From assembly GCA_031213475.1 (NCBI GenBank), contig JARUPZ010000030.1, forward strand, positions 3,469,371 to 3,533,370: a stretch of DNA of 64,000 nt, read 5' to 3'. A program made the position numbers and the translations under genes. The DNA comes from Nereocystis luetkeana (lineage: Eukaryota; Sar; Phaeophyceae; Laminariales; Laminariaceae). Positions 1-12,539 of the stretch are shown here, piece after piece. The notes under the pieces were generated by a model, which worked only from the letters and a program-made list of their open reading frames with translations, ran no database searches and was not told the DNA's origin. How positions within the stretch are numbered: the first letter of the stretch is position 1; every line of letters starts with the position of its first letter.

Positions 1-3000
1 CACAATCTCACGTTTTACTGAGACTACAAAGCTTTCTACCAGTCCTACATCGTACGGCTATACGTGGCGACGCTGTCTACATACTGTGGTCAATGTCCGC
101 TTTCCTCCTCTCTACCTGGTATATATGTGCGTGTCTAAATAGTTTTAACGGTTGACCGGTTGGTATTCAAATATTTCTGCGCATTGGAAAGTGTCTATAT
201 TAAAACAACTCATGCACCTTCGCCAGCCGCCTCAACTTGCGCACCGGACTGTGTCGATGTCCCCACGATTCACCCACCTTCGCCAGGCGTTTCTCACTTT
301 GCCATCAACCAACCATTATGTGTAAGTTGACATCCAACTGTCTCTCTGATGTTTGTCGGGATTGGTCTAGTGTCTTTGTGCGGATATCATATAAGGATCG
401 CATGATTCCCGTCTGGCGATGATCTCAAACTAACTTGCATCAAAGGTGGGTACTCCATATGAAAATGGAAGTAGATTTGGTATGTCGATTTGCCACTGCC
501 TGTTAGAAGTTCGTGACGGGCCCACTTTCTACTTTGGCCTTCTCGTATGGTAAAGAGTTATATTCCGTATTATTCTCTTGTTTCACCTTACTGGCACTAC
601 CGAAGGCTGTTGTCTTGTTCCGATTTTGTTCTTCGAAGGCACTAACGTTTACGACCCCCCCCCCCTAGTTTATATAGGATGGGTTGGCGCCGGTTGGCAA
701 CGACACTGTAAAACATGCCGCTCACTACGTGAGCTAGACAACCAGGGTACCGTTTTCTTTTTTTTTCTTTTTTGGCGGTCGCCCACAGCCGGTTGTCGAG
801 ATAGACCATTTGTGCGAGGTAAAGAACCTTTACTTCGCACAATTGTGAATGATCGTATCACGTAGTGTTCAAGGTAAGGCACCCAAGAGGCAGTTACGTA
901 GTACTCCTATTGCTGTCTCTGGAAATGCCTACACCGGAAATTAAATCAACTCATTGAAGCTGTCGTCCATATGCAAGTCCGCCTCAAAAGTGGTTAGTAG
1001 GATGCCGCTCACCCTTCATGCGACTCGCCAGACACCTCACGGCGCTTCGCGCTTGGTGCAAGCAATGCCTGCCTGGTCGGTGAAAACCCGACATGCTCCG
1101 TCCCGGCATTGTAGGGATGCGAGGGTCTATGGTCATACGACTACGGCCATGCATGAGATCGAGTACATCTCGCCTATCGAGTTCACCCCCCAGCACAAAC
1201 ACTGTCCACTGATGCAACGATTTCTTGCTAAAATCAATAATTAGTCCTAAAACGGCGTTCACCCTCAAATACTTTCCAATCGTACCCCTCGCATACCTGA
1301 TTTGGTGGAAGAAGTACAGTAGTAGAAAGGAACTGCCGGCGGGCATTCCGATCGCACCCCTTAAATTGTTTGTTCGACGGTCGTCCACTACACTTAAACC
1401 GACAAGTAGCAAGGCGTCCTGGCAGGTTACGGAGATCATATCAAAGCTCGTCATGCTCGATCTTGATCTCGGGTTTCACAAATAAATGTCTGCCTGTACG
1501 TTGTGCGGCTACTTGCACATGCACCCGAATTTTTCTAGAAAATATTCCGTGTATTTACACGTCGCCTGGTATACGCTTTCTGCCGTACCCCCGGTGCGGC
1601 TGACGTCGAGGATCTGCACAGTAAATCATGTGTGTGAGCAATCCCAAAGCCTACGGTAGGTACACCACGAAAGTATATATATAGCAAAGAAAGGAGTATC
1701 CCACCGGTATTGCCCGTTCAGTCATAACATATGTTTGTCCGTAGCGTGAAAATACCCCTCACACAGCAGGGGCCCTGTGTCGACCTGCCTTTCTCTCGAC
1801 TGTCATAGATATTGCGCCATTGTTGCGATCAAAGCGTTAATCACCTGGATTAAGATCGCAATATGATTCTCCGCATTGAGTCGCATGGACTCATTGTTTC
1901 TACAAGCAGGTGTCTCTGATCAGGTGGATCACCTCATACTCGAACACAGATAATCAAAACAAGGATGCATGGTGCGCTCAACACCTACACTCTCGCGTTC
2001 GCAAACTCGCGAGCCGTTAGCGTTTTTGGTTTGCCGTTCGGAGAACTTCTAGTGTAGGCGTTGGGTACGTCTGGCCTGGCTAAGATGCAGAGTCGACATT
2101 GTTGGCAACCCCGGTAAAATATTTCGACGGCTTCAAAACCGGTTGGTTTATAGGTGGTGTACGGTATGTTCACGCACTCCGCCTTCAAGTAGTGTTCTTT
2201 CGTCCTTGCCCCTTTGTTGTTCTCGGGTGTACATAGAATAGCATGGATGTGTTCATGGTGTCATAAAGCTGCGAGAAACATGGAATGGCAAACAATAGCT
2301 CGTAAGTACCGTCTGCCTTGTTTACTGATACTGCGGAGCGCACTGTTTCGTACTTACTTGTATGTTTTCTCCCATCGGGATCAATTTTTTCTAAAGCCTA
2401 TTTGTTTACCAAAGGCATTGATTCCAGGGAGCTAATGTGAGAATGTCATCATCACCCAGAAGATGACTTTGAACACCCCGCACTCTTGATCTTGTAAACA
2501 TTCATGCGTCCGTGACCTGTTGTTGGAGAAAATGTTCTCGCATAACCCACCATTGGGATAACACTTGCTTGCATACGGTATCGAGCATCAGGTGTGGTCT
2601 TCGAATCAAACCCATCTGCAAGCAATTCGACGTCCATCAACCATGCAGTATTTCTTCGATAGGTGATTGTTCGTCCTACTGAACCGTATATTTATATCGT
2701 AGTTTGAATAATACAGGTATGTATGCACTTGTTCCAGCCCATTTGATATTTTCGCCCGTCTTTCTCCATCCTTCCGACGTATTTGCAGCTGTGACTCAGA
2801 TCCGGGGTCATATAACTGGCTCTTTATCCCCCCTCCAGCTACGATTCGGGCCTTGCGTTTTTATTGCTAGAAAACTTCAGTCCCTTCTTGCTTCGTCGGT
2901 TCACTTCGATTTGCGCCTACCCTCGTCAGGCGGTCCGAGCAGTAGATTTGTTTTACCCGAACGTGCTGTACATACTGTATAATATATTTTTGGGAATCAC

Positions 3001-4504
3001 CGCCTCACCCATCGTGAGATTCGAGCTCCAGGGTCCACGCCACTAATAAAAGAACCGAGGGTGACCGCACTAAACCACAGGGGGCCTTCGGATAGAAGGG
3101 GTAGAAACCAACGCCAACCATTATCAAAACCCCCGAAACTATTTCATAGCACCACTCAGAAACCCGGTTTAGAATATATCGAAGCCCGGAAAGAAATCGT
3201 TCATTTGTCTGTCTTTGATCTTGACATTGTTCTATGTAGTCTACAGGCGATTTGAACGGTGGGTATTCGAATCTCCGGCCGTAGGCTGAGAAGCGTAGGG
3301 GATTATCGTAGCCCATGCACAGCAGCAACTAGGTCATTAATTCCTCGGCAGCGCAGTGTACAGAAGTATATGGCGTATCTGCCAAGACTAAACTGAAGCT
3401 GTGTGATGTAGCTCGGCTTACCTTACATACTACCAGGCAACTACTTCGTATGATATATCAATGACGTTGAGAAAACATACTTTGCAGGCGGCATCCAAAA
3501 TGTAAAGCGATCGTGTGTACAGTCCTTTTTTTGGTACTGCCCTTGCATTGCGACCCCTCGAACGTGGTTCGTATCTATCTGCCTTAAGTTAGATGTGTGT
3601 TAATTTTCTTCTCTACCAGAGAGACACCTGGCGCTACTGTAGTTATGTGCACACCGAGAAAGAGATGAAAAAAATCTCAAGTTAATGTGTAAAGAAAGTG
3701 ACATGCCAACGTACGGGGTACGAGAATACAATAACACCAGCTATGTAGTAACATAATATTTGTTGTACTTATTTCACTTAGTGCTAGGCCTGGGCATGGA
3801 TTCATTTTAGACGTCAAAAAGTGTCCAGTCCATTGAAACTTCCGTCTGAAAGAATCGAGTATATTTTGTTCGAGAAATATAGCTCGCCACCATCCTAATT
3901 ACTTGGTTTTGAAATACATTCACGGTTGCAGCGAATACCTGACTACTCGACACAGGAAACGAATTGGATTATCGCTTTCGGCAGACACGTGGAGAAAAAG
4001 AGGGTTTTTTAATTGATACGAGGAAAGCGTTTCGACTATCCGATTGGAAAAGAGCGGGGCAAATCGTTTCGTTTCAGGTTGTTGTTGCACTTTCTCCCCA
4101 CTCGTAGAGAAGAAGTACTGTAGTGGACATCGTTGCAAGAATCGACACGTGTGACCCCCCCTCCGCTAGGACTAAGTGCAGACAGCAATATACCCGCGCT
4201 TGAATCCGACGAGTAGCCGACAAGAAATTTGCGGCAAAAGTTGGCCCTCTTTCGTTGAGTCAGCTGTTAATAATGGGAAAAACGAGAAACAATATCCCGA
4301 GATGAACAAGGAACACACAAGGACGTCCAGTCTTCACTGTATCGGGCAAACGGTGCCAGACATGAACACGGCCGCACGCCGAGCGATGGCCAACGTATCC
4401 GGTGTCATCAGCGCAGCAAAGACCATCTTCGATCCGGCCTTGATGCAGTGGAAAGCACCACGCTTGTCTTACGCGAGGGAACGACCGAGAAAAATTATCT
4501 ACCT
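1..4504. other. Gene-poor stretch, nothing recognised
   Basis: I see no convincing coding exon here. The longest open frame is a 156-codon frame on the minus strand (984-1454). It overlaps open frames on the opposite strand and has no recognisable motif. No tandem array stands out. A single 9-mer TACCTGGTA lies at 113-121; this word recurs across the window and is discussed in the findings. Confidence 0.4.
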
Positions 4505-4587
4505 TACCACTCTGTCCGGAAACATAGGGAGGGTTCACGTATAGATATAAACATAAATTGTTCCTTCTATTTCCGGACAGAGTGGTA
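4505..4587. mobile_element. Short terminal-inverted-repeat element (MITE-like)
   Basis: An 18-base arm reading TACCACTCTGTCCGGAAA (4505-4522) is matched by its exact reverse complement at 4570-4587. The arms flank about 47 bases of AT-rich DNA. The similarity continues outward for a few bases with one indel (ACCT on both sides). The size and structure fit a non-autonomous DNA transposon remnant. No clear target-site duplication can be seen, and no second copy was found in the window. A stable transcribed hairpin is the alternative. Confidence 0.6.
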
Positions 4588-7500
4588 GGTGCGTACGAGT
4601 ACATGCCACAGCAACATGCAGAACGTCAGACGCGTAGTGAATGCAGTCTTGGCCGCAGAGCTCGAACCCAGCTGCACGCATAGCAACAACTTAACTGTGA
4701 CCTAGAGGCGGAACGTGCTTTCACGGAGGTGCGGGCAGCTCCGTCGAAGTCGCGGTCTCGGCGAAGTTTAGTATAGCAGCACCGATTGTAGATAGATGGG
4801 TGTAGGTGTGTTTTTCTTGCTGTTTACACACGCCCATCAACCGTAAACCAAGACCACATAACCTGTGACTTGATCCATAATCTATGTCAGGTATATTCTC
4901 AGGAGGGCAGCATTCTCGAGCTGCCGGCCGCTAACCCCAACGGGCTACCAGAAACGTGCGATTCGTTTAGGCTCGGGCGTCCGTGTCTACGCTGCTGCTC
5001 TACACTTTGGGCTTGGTTCAGGGCTATCCAGCAGCACGGTTTGTGCAAAAGAGAAGGCTGAGTTTTTTTCAGCTCGACGTTCGACACCGCGACGTCGACC
5101 CCGGCACAATGCCTTTTACTTTTTTCTTGAGAGGCAGCATATATATTGAAACAGTGTTTTTGAAGCCTACCAGTTGCTTCCGTCATGACGGACTAGCTGA
5201 TCTCATAAAAACTTTATTTCCCAGATCTCGACCGTGCGACATTCTTTGCTGTCCGATTTTGCGTCCTAAAACCAATTCGTTCCCAGGCCTAACTGTATTT
5301 CTCAGTTTCAAAGTAGTTTTCATAGTCTGCTTTCACCCAAATAATTAAGCCATAGCTTCACAGCAGTGTTTCGGCCCGGGACAGGCAGCCGTGTGATCCT
5401 CTACCGCGGTAGTAAGATGGGTCTCTGCTGCACACTAGTTGCATCTGTGAAGGGATAAAGGAAATGTCACCACTCTCGTACAAGCGAGACATGTAGAAGG
5501 GCCGAGGATCCAAAATATTTTTGTTATACGACCTACCTGTACAGTTCTAGTCATGTGAATACCATATGTACATTTTTCAGATAAAATGCGTTTTTCAACG
5601 ACCTCTGCGGTACTCGTCCTATGAACCCCGAGCCCCTTGGACCCTGCTTGTCCCGTTGTGGCCGTTATTGTGTATGGGGCGTCCTTGAGTGTTCACCCTG
5701 GCTCCTTGCAACTATGGTGTTGCATTAGTTCACTTTCGGCGTGACCTGATCCTCCATGCACAACGGCACTTCTCGAAATGCCAAGCAACAGGCGAGGCGG
5801 CCTGGGAGTACTAAGGAGCACTGGTCATTTTCAGGGTCTGAAATATGTACCCTGTTGTATCATGGTGAACCCAGGGAGATCCGAGTGCGTTGCAGGATAT
5901 CGTAGTGCTTTCAAACCTGTAAGATTATGTCATCATTTCCCAGTATCGTCTCACATTCGATCTTGCATACTATCGTGTCGTATTCCTGGTACATTGATAC
6001 ATCCCCATCTTTTTGTTGTTGCCTACCTGGTAATATAGTCATCCTTGCAATGCCGTTTTGTATGCACGGCGTCAAAGGTGCTCCGCACGTTTTTTATGAA
6101 CGGCTTCAAAGACAAGTCTCTGGTCAATGCATGCGGCCACACTCGAGCTCCGTTCGTTTGTTCCTCGTGCTCGGATGTCTGCTCGTGGAACATGATCGCA
6201 CACATTGATGTTCCTTATTACACGGCTGCATTGTATTGACCACATAAAATATTCAAAACCAAATGCAAACGACAAGGGTCGATACGAACCAAAGGTGTGT
6301 ACTACAACGCGCACACTCTCGTGTACCGTTTGGCCCATTAGGTACAACCGACGTTGAGCGTTACGTTGTATGGGTGTCCAAAACCACATAGAATGAGGAA
6401 CCCCTCCGCAACAAGTGCATCGTAGGATTTGAACGTGGTATTTTGAAGAACAACACCAACAGTTTGGTACGGAGTATTCTTGTTGCGATGATTGGGCTAC
6501 AACGGTAGCAACAGATCGATCGGTACATATATTTTGCATCTTGAAAAAAGCCCGACATCGACGGAACGACGATATGAACACCCAATCGAAAGTACGATGC
6601 ATGCTTGCCCCTCTTCAATATCTCTGGTTGCATCGTCGTCTGTATTGCATAAAACCTGAACGTTGTGCATGAGTACCAGGAACAATACTCAAGACTGAAG
6701 CCAAGAACTACCGGAAAAAAGAAGGAAAAGCGGAGCAGAACAAAAACGGGTGCGCCATCCCTTGCGAGGCACGGGTCACACGTGTTGAGATAGCTTTAGC
6801 TGCACTTGGCGACGAGCTTGCGCACGAGAGAAGGAGGTGTGGCATACTGTGTCTACAGGGTTTGAACTTCATGCTAGATATACGATGCAGCTGAGCGTGA
6901 TCAGTACCAGGCAAACAGGCAAATAGCGGATGCAATACAACCTTTTGATTGGTTTTTCTCTCAGTGTTGAAATGGTACACATAGTTCCAAATGCTGATAT
7001 TTCTCCAGCTGTACATACCTCGAAGCAAAATGGGGGGGGTAGGCTGTGTCGCACAGGTTGAGTTGAAACTCAAGCAACAACACGCGAAGGCTAAAACTCT
7101 CGTGCAGCGCATGTCGTAAGATAGATGCTGAATCAGCTATTATATAGGACAAAGGACATGGACCTAACGAGCTAAGAAGTATGACATAGCGCAGACTATC
7201 AATGCCAGGTAATCTGCTTAAGAACATAGTATGGGTCTGCAGTCTTCAGTTCAGCTAACACCGAAAGTACTGGGGTGGGCTGAATATGTGCTCTATTATT
7301 CAGCGCAACATGATCTACAGTCTGTATTTTGATATTCATGTATCAGACGTACTGCTGTTGTTGAGGAACATGTTGCTGCTGGTATCGGGCACAGTACATA
7401 CGGAGTATTTTTTACTCTCGTTGCGGGCTGGGCGCCTCCCGTAGATGGTGGTAAGTGTGAAGGTGTACGCAGTTATTGGCGGGCTCACCATACCCCGAAC

Positions 7501-7673
7501 ATTTGTCTATTGTAGCCGGGAGCAAAGGTGTCTCAACTCGGGAATTAGGTAGGAAACAAGTATCTTAGCCTCTGCAACATCGATAGTAGAGTTAGGCCAA
7601 TTATTAAGCAGTCAAAAACACATATTTTACTAGCCGGTTTTCGATCCGAGACAAAACTGGCTTTCTTAAGCAG
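4588..7673. other. Gene-poor stretch, nothing recognised
   Basis: Only short, overlapping open frames on both strands occur here. The longest is 176 codons (minus strand, 6072-6602). None shows a motif, conserved codon pattern or splice context that I can support. One copy of the recurring word TACCTGGTA lies at 6024-6032. Confidence 0.35.
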
Positions 7674-7917
7674 TTGAAGAAGTGCCTTTTCAATCCAAGC
7701 TTTTTGGAATATTTGTTTCAACTGGATCAACTGGACCAGACCGTCCAAAAACTAAGATTTCGATCTAACACGCCAGTCGGATTCATGCTTCGGAAAGAAA
7801 TGAATGCCCCGCCGTATACGAGTATCGCACACCCAGAACTCAAGACGTACGGTACGATCCCAACCCACAACATTGACGACGCTGGCTTGGCTGCTGTCAT
7901 TTCTGCTGCTGCTCGCC
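7674..7917 (+). pseudogene. Possible 5' exon of the transposase-like fragment
   Basis: An 81-codon open stretch ends exactly at a strong GTGAGT donor (7918). It lies about 150 bases upstream of the transposase-like fragment on the same strand. Its residues, for example LRFRSNTPVGFMLRKEM and HNIDDAGLAAVISAAARR, look coding in composition, but I do not recognise the family. A pyrimidine-poor AG at 8061-8062 could be the matching acceptor. The phases do not join cleanly, which fits a decayed copy. Assignment to the same element rests only on position. Confidence 0.22.
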
Positions 7918-8062
7918 GTGAGTAAACCGTGATAAAACTTTATCTACGCCCATCAGCAGCACGTGTCAGCACCCGATGGCTGCAGTGCGCGGTGTTGGTA
8001 ACCTTTCGCCAACTGCTGCGTTGAGGCTGTAGCTAGCTTTAACGGCTCTCGAATAATTCCAG

Positions 8063-8272
8063 CGCCGTGATGTCGTCCAGGACGAAATGGAGGAGAACAC
8101 CCCACGTATGGAGCTCATGCGTTGCTCAACGAAGAAGCGAGACATGTATTCGTGGTTGGGCGCAGCTGCTGGAAGATGAAGACCTCTCTGATCTCACGAG
8201 TTTCACGGCGAAGTCGCTTCAAACTCACCTCCGCCTACCCTACCCTTTTTTCTTGGAGATAGCCAAGCAATA
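8063..8272 (+). pseudogene. Fragment resembling PIF/Harbinger (DDE_4) transposase N-terminus
   Basis: One frame reads through DEMEENTPRMELMR and CSTKKRDMYSW (about 8084-8149). The adjacent frame continues WAQLLEDEDLSDLTSF, then LRLPYPFFLEIAKQ (to about 8270). From memory, an acidic LLEDED stretch followed by F-x-RLPYPFFLEI is the helix that precedes the DDE nuclease core in Harbinger-like transposases. Joining the two frames needs a single-base shift near 8150, so the copy is broken. The similarity stops after 8270 and the catalytic DDE region is not seen. The family call is an inference from recognition and has not been confirmed by a search. Confidence 0.42.
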
Positions 8273-8479
8273 CAATAGTCACTCCCTTACACCACACGCC
8301 CCCGGAAAAAAACACACAAAATGTGTATGTTCGATCCGACGGGCGGTAAGAAGGGTGGCGACTCCCAATGCAGTCGGAAAAATAACAGATCAGAAGCCTG
8401 AAACCTGCGTTTTCAGTCCACTTTTCGGACTGCATATATACATACTTAGACCATCAAATTTGGGAAATTAGTTCAGCCA

Positions 8480-9322
8480 GGAACTGAGTTTTTAAACCGA
8501 GGAACAGTAACGTACTCGGCGAGGAACACTAGCAAACACTGATAAAATACTCAGAATGCTCCACGGAGTTTCCCGAGAGCTGTCTGGAACATTGTTTGCT
8601 CTTTTTCAGAGTCATAGTTTGATTTTTTGCAGCAGCCGATCAATTTCTCTGGAGGGTCAGAAGAACGACTGCTTGTCGAAAACCTGGGGGCAGTAATACA
8701 CGGACACTTGAAGAGTTTCGATGCCCTCAAAACTCGCTCAATAATAATAGTCGAACAGTCAAACTACGACTGACTGTGGGGAAACGGAAAAATGCTATAA
8801 AAGGCTCTTGGAGCATCGTGAAGAGTCTGCCGATGTTTGTGACAGTCCCACCGAGTAAATCGGGGTTTCTCGGCGACAACAAAGACAGGTTTTAAAACCC
8901 TTCAAAATTCCCCTCGGAGCATACAGTAGTTGGTTTCATGGGGAGTATAGGATGGATTTCTCACCATCCTGAAAACGAAAGTCCTGCGGACCTGCAGTAC
9001 GGTCTACTATTTCAAGTCCATGTTATGATTTGAAGACAGAGACAAAGACGTATACTGGACATGCAGGTTTTATGTATTTATTTCCGGAACAGTGTTAAAC
9101 TTGTTGACGCACGGAGTGGTTGAGTGGTTTATACCACATCACAAGCATATGCATAAAGGGGTGGCTCGCGGTACATAAATGTTGTGCTTGTAGCACACAT
9201 ATCTGGAGGACGCATCATATATACGGTGTTAATAGAACTGTACCTGGTGGGTCGTATAGCAAGATATTTCTGGACCGTTAGGCCTATCTCTCTTGCTTCT
9301 GCGGGAGAGGAGACCGTTATCT
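8480..9322. other. Unassigned non-coding stretch
   Basis: No open frame of 60 codons or more begins here, and no repeat or motif could be supported. It may be the eroded remainder of the transposase-like element immediately upstream, but nothing in the sequence proves that. Confidence 0.3.
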
Positions 9323-9368
9323 TAACGTGCCCAACTGGGCTAAATTAACGTGCCCAACTGGGCTAAAT
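9323..9368. repeat. Two tandem 23-bp copies with a GCCCA/TGGGC dyad
   Basis: Two identical 23-base units abut exactly (9323-9345 and 9346-9368). Each contains the inverted pair GCCCA-AC-TGGGC, so each copy could form a small hairpin or bind a dimeric protein. The perfect identity indicates a recent duplication. Confidence 0.85.
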
Positions 9369-9949
9369 TGACACACGACACGAACGTGGAAGTGTGGTGA
9401 GCTTAAGCTTTATTTTTACCAATCCGCCGGAGGATAAAAATAAAATAAATAAAAATTGTTCATCTACATGTGCAGTGCACAGCAGAGGCCCTTTGTACCT
9501 TTAAGTTGTCTACACCGAAGGTGTACTAACTGTCTCTCTCTGTTCCAGAAATATGTCAAGTCCGGCGTCCGCAGGACGATCTCCGCCTCGTGATCACTCT
9601 CTGCTGCTGCCGATAGGTTTCGCTGGTGGCGTGCAGCTTCCTAGCAGCAGCTGTTCATTGGATATGTTTGTGTTCTTCTGTACGATAGTACGATATCATA
9701 CTTGGTGCATAAAGCAAACATGAACACACCAGATCCCTGGTGTGGCTATCGTATCTTATTTTCCGTTCTCATTATGTATTAGGGATATCGTGTTTTAACC
9801 CACGTACAAACGGTTTAGCAATCGCTGGCCAATCGGTTGTAACGATCTCAATTTACTGGCGTTGGCTGAGCTTCGGCGGATCATCCCCATTTTTTGCTTT
9901 ATTCTGAGAGTTTTAGAAGAGTCTGTTATACGATTGTTGCCCACACTCG
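9369..9949. other. Unassigned non-coding stretch
   Basis: There is no open frame of 60 codons or more and no recognisable motif. A short AAATAAAATAAATAAAA run near 9438 is AT-rich simple sequence. The right edge grades into the GATCGTT-rich satellite. Confidence 0.3.
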
Positions 9950-12440
9950 TTTTGAAATAACTCTTTTGTACGGTCGCTGAACGATCGTTTTTACCATTTT
10001 TGTTTTCATGATTGTTGGTCCATTCATCATAAGGTTCAATTTAGAAAAGGCTGGCCGATTATTTCAACCAAAATGGTTTCAACATCATTGGACGAACATT
10101 GTGTTGATATGTGTTAACATCACATCAAGCCGAGCAGCTTTAAAATACACACGGCAGTTGAGCGATGGGTGTCTGATCATTGTGAACGATTATCGTCAAT
10201 AAATTTATCGGATCGGCATCCACGGTCACCTGTCGCATCGTTGAACGTTAGTTTTTTATCGGGGAACGATCGTGTTTACGTATCAGATACGTATCAAACT
10301 TCGATGGTAGGACGGAAAATATGAACGATACCTTGTTGCGATCGCCCGTCCGTCGTTTTTCACGATCCCGCTTCATGAGCGTTAGCTAATTGCTAACCCA
10401 TTGGTGAAGACGATCCCGTTTTCACGATTGTAGGCCAGTCCTTCTAAACGACGCCGTTTTACGGCGGTAGGCCGGCCCCTCTCTAAGGATATCAATGTAC
10501 GATCGCTGAACGATCATGTTTCAAAGAACCGCTTTCACGGTCGTTGGACAACGTTATTCACCATACCATTTTATAATTGGTGGTCGGTCGTCGGCCGATC
10601 GTCGTTAACGATGAACGAATCTGGACATGATCATTATTCGGTTGTTCGTAACAACCGGTTTCTATGATCATTATTCGGTTGTTTGTTCGTAACAACCGGT
10701 TTCCAATAGTCTTTGTACGATCGAGTGACAATTATCCTAATACTGACGATCGTTACGCAATTAATTGGTTTTTACTCTCCCATTTTATTCGATCATTGGT
10801 CGATCGATCGTGATTACCGACCCTGATTCATGGTCGTACCACACTCGTTCTCGAAGATCGCTTGTTCACTATCACTGGTGGGTCGATATCAAAGACCTCT
10901 TTTAACTATCCCTGAGGCTGTTGCCCATGGGGTTTGGGTTTTGCGGTTCAGATTTTACCTTGATCGCATTCTCAGATGTGAGCTTGGCGAAAATAAACAC
11001 TCTTCCGATTCAAAAGAGGATATCTGGCCTATCGTGCGCGCAGAGATTCGAGCAAACGCCGAGGCCAACTGCTGTTGTTGAGTTTTGGCGCCTCGAAGAG
11101 ATGCGCTGACGCGCTGCACTACGTGTACGATCAAAGCGTCCGAGCCCACGCTGACTACATGTGGTCTGGTGGCGAAGTGATTTGTGGGGTCCGCTAGATT
11201 CAGCCTGAGTTGGTATGCTGTATCGTGACACAGCAGTGCAACTGCCTGCGGCTGCTGTAGTCTACGAGCACGTGCCCCGGAGAGATGCGCGTTGAATACG
11301 CTTCCCTTGGTATCTAGGCCCGAGCCCGCGCCAGCCGATTGTAGTCTGGCCACTGGGAGACGCGCCGCCCACCGACTACGTGCCGGGTGCAACGCGACCG
11401 ACCGTCGTTATCCAGCTGTGTCCACATTCACCTCATCGATCGTTCTTGAATCTAGAGACCACGCATTGTTTCGGTTTGAAAATCGAATGCCCCCTGTCGT
11501 CGGGGTTCGGACTGAAACCTGACGACTTGAGCCATCATATTCTCAAATTGAACAATTTCTGGTCAGATTTGAACATTCGAAGGGCCTTAGCAGATAGTTT
11601 CGATTCGGAACCAAAAAATAAAGACCTGAAGAACGAAATCAAACCGCATACCAGGTATTAAACAGCCTGAACAATCAATTATAGCTGAGTTTGGTGATCG
11701 TTGATCAATTGTTTTCACCTCTCCTTGTTCAGCATCTTTAATCAATCGTCTTCACCGTCGTTATCGTTTTTGGTCGTTGATCGTTGCACGTTCGCTTGCA
11801 ACGACCTGTTCAATCACCCTTACTGGTGGATCCGTTTCACAACTACTCTCTGGCTAGCCTAGACAGGTCGCTGGTCGATCGTCCAGAACCATAATCGTTC
11901 GCGTGCGTTTGCCGATATTCTTCGAGGATCTCATTGGTTAATCGTTTAGAAGTATGACAGTGAGCAGTAACTGTTGTTGACAGATCGGTATTACCAACCG
12001 TGACAGACGATCATTGAACCAGACGATCATTGAACGATCGATTGTTGACCATGCCTGTTGGTGGTCTTCTCTACGTTCGTAAAACAATCGTTTCCCCATG
12101 GCAGTAAAACATCGTTGAAATATCGTATTAAATTATATTTCATGCGTAGAGTACACAAGCGGACGTGCCGCGCCTGGTTTACGATCGTTGCACGATGACG
12201 GCTATCGATCCGATTTGGACATGGTTTCAATCTGACATTTTATACGACGGTTGGCCAATTGTTTTGGACACATTTTTTTTCTGCGATTATTGGCCAATCA
12301 TTTTCAAAGTTCACTTTTCGGCGTCATTGACGGTCTTTTTCACGATTTCTTCTACAATCGTTGTCCGATCAGTTTCGACAATGAGTTGTTTTGTCTCCGA
12401 TCCATAGGACTTTATGATACCGCCTCACCCATGTGTTCAG
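9950..12440. repeat. Degenerate GATCGTT-rich satellite, interrupted
   Basis: Variants of ACGATCGTT, GAACGATCG, TTGGCCAATCGTT and TTTTCACGATTGTTGG recur dozens of times on both strands, spaced by roughly 30-45 bases. The repeats are too diverged for a clean period by eye. A segment without the motif (about 10,830-11,690) interrupts the array and includes short open frames that I cannot assign. The word GATCGTT and its partner AACGATC make the tract highly dyad-rich. Confidence 0.6.
10626..10708. repeat. Tandem duplication of a hairpin unit
   Basis: Two copies of a ~38-base unit beginning with ATGATCATTATTCGGTTG follow one another; the second has a 4-base insertion (TTTG). Each contains the inverted pair GGTTGTT / AACAACC around a short loop. 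The pair lies inside the GATCGTT-rich satellite but is far better conserved than its surroundings. Confidence 0.75.
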
Positions 12441-12539
12441 ATGTAAATCATTAAAAAAACGTTTCACGAAACAGAACAATCCGTATGCACTGATATATAT
12501 GTTGAAATGTACGCGTAATTGAGTCAGGAGACTGCCTAC

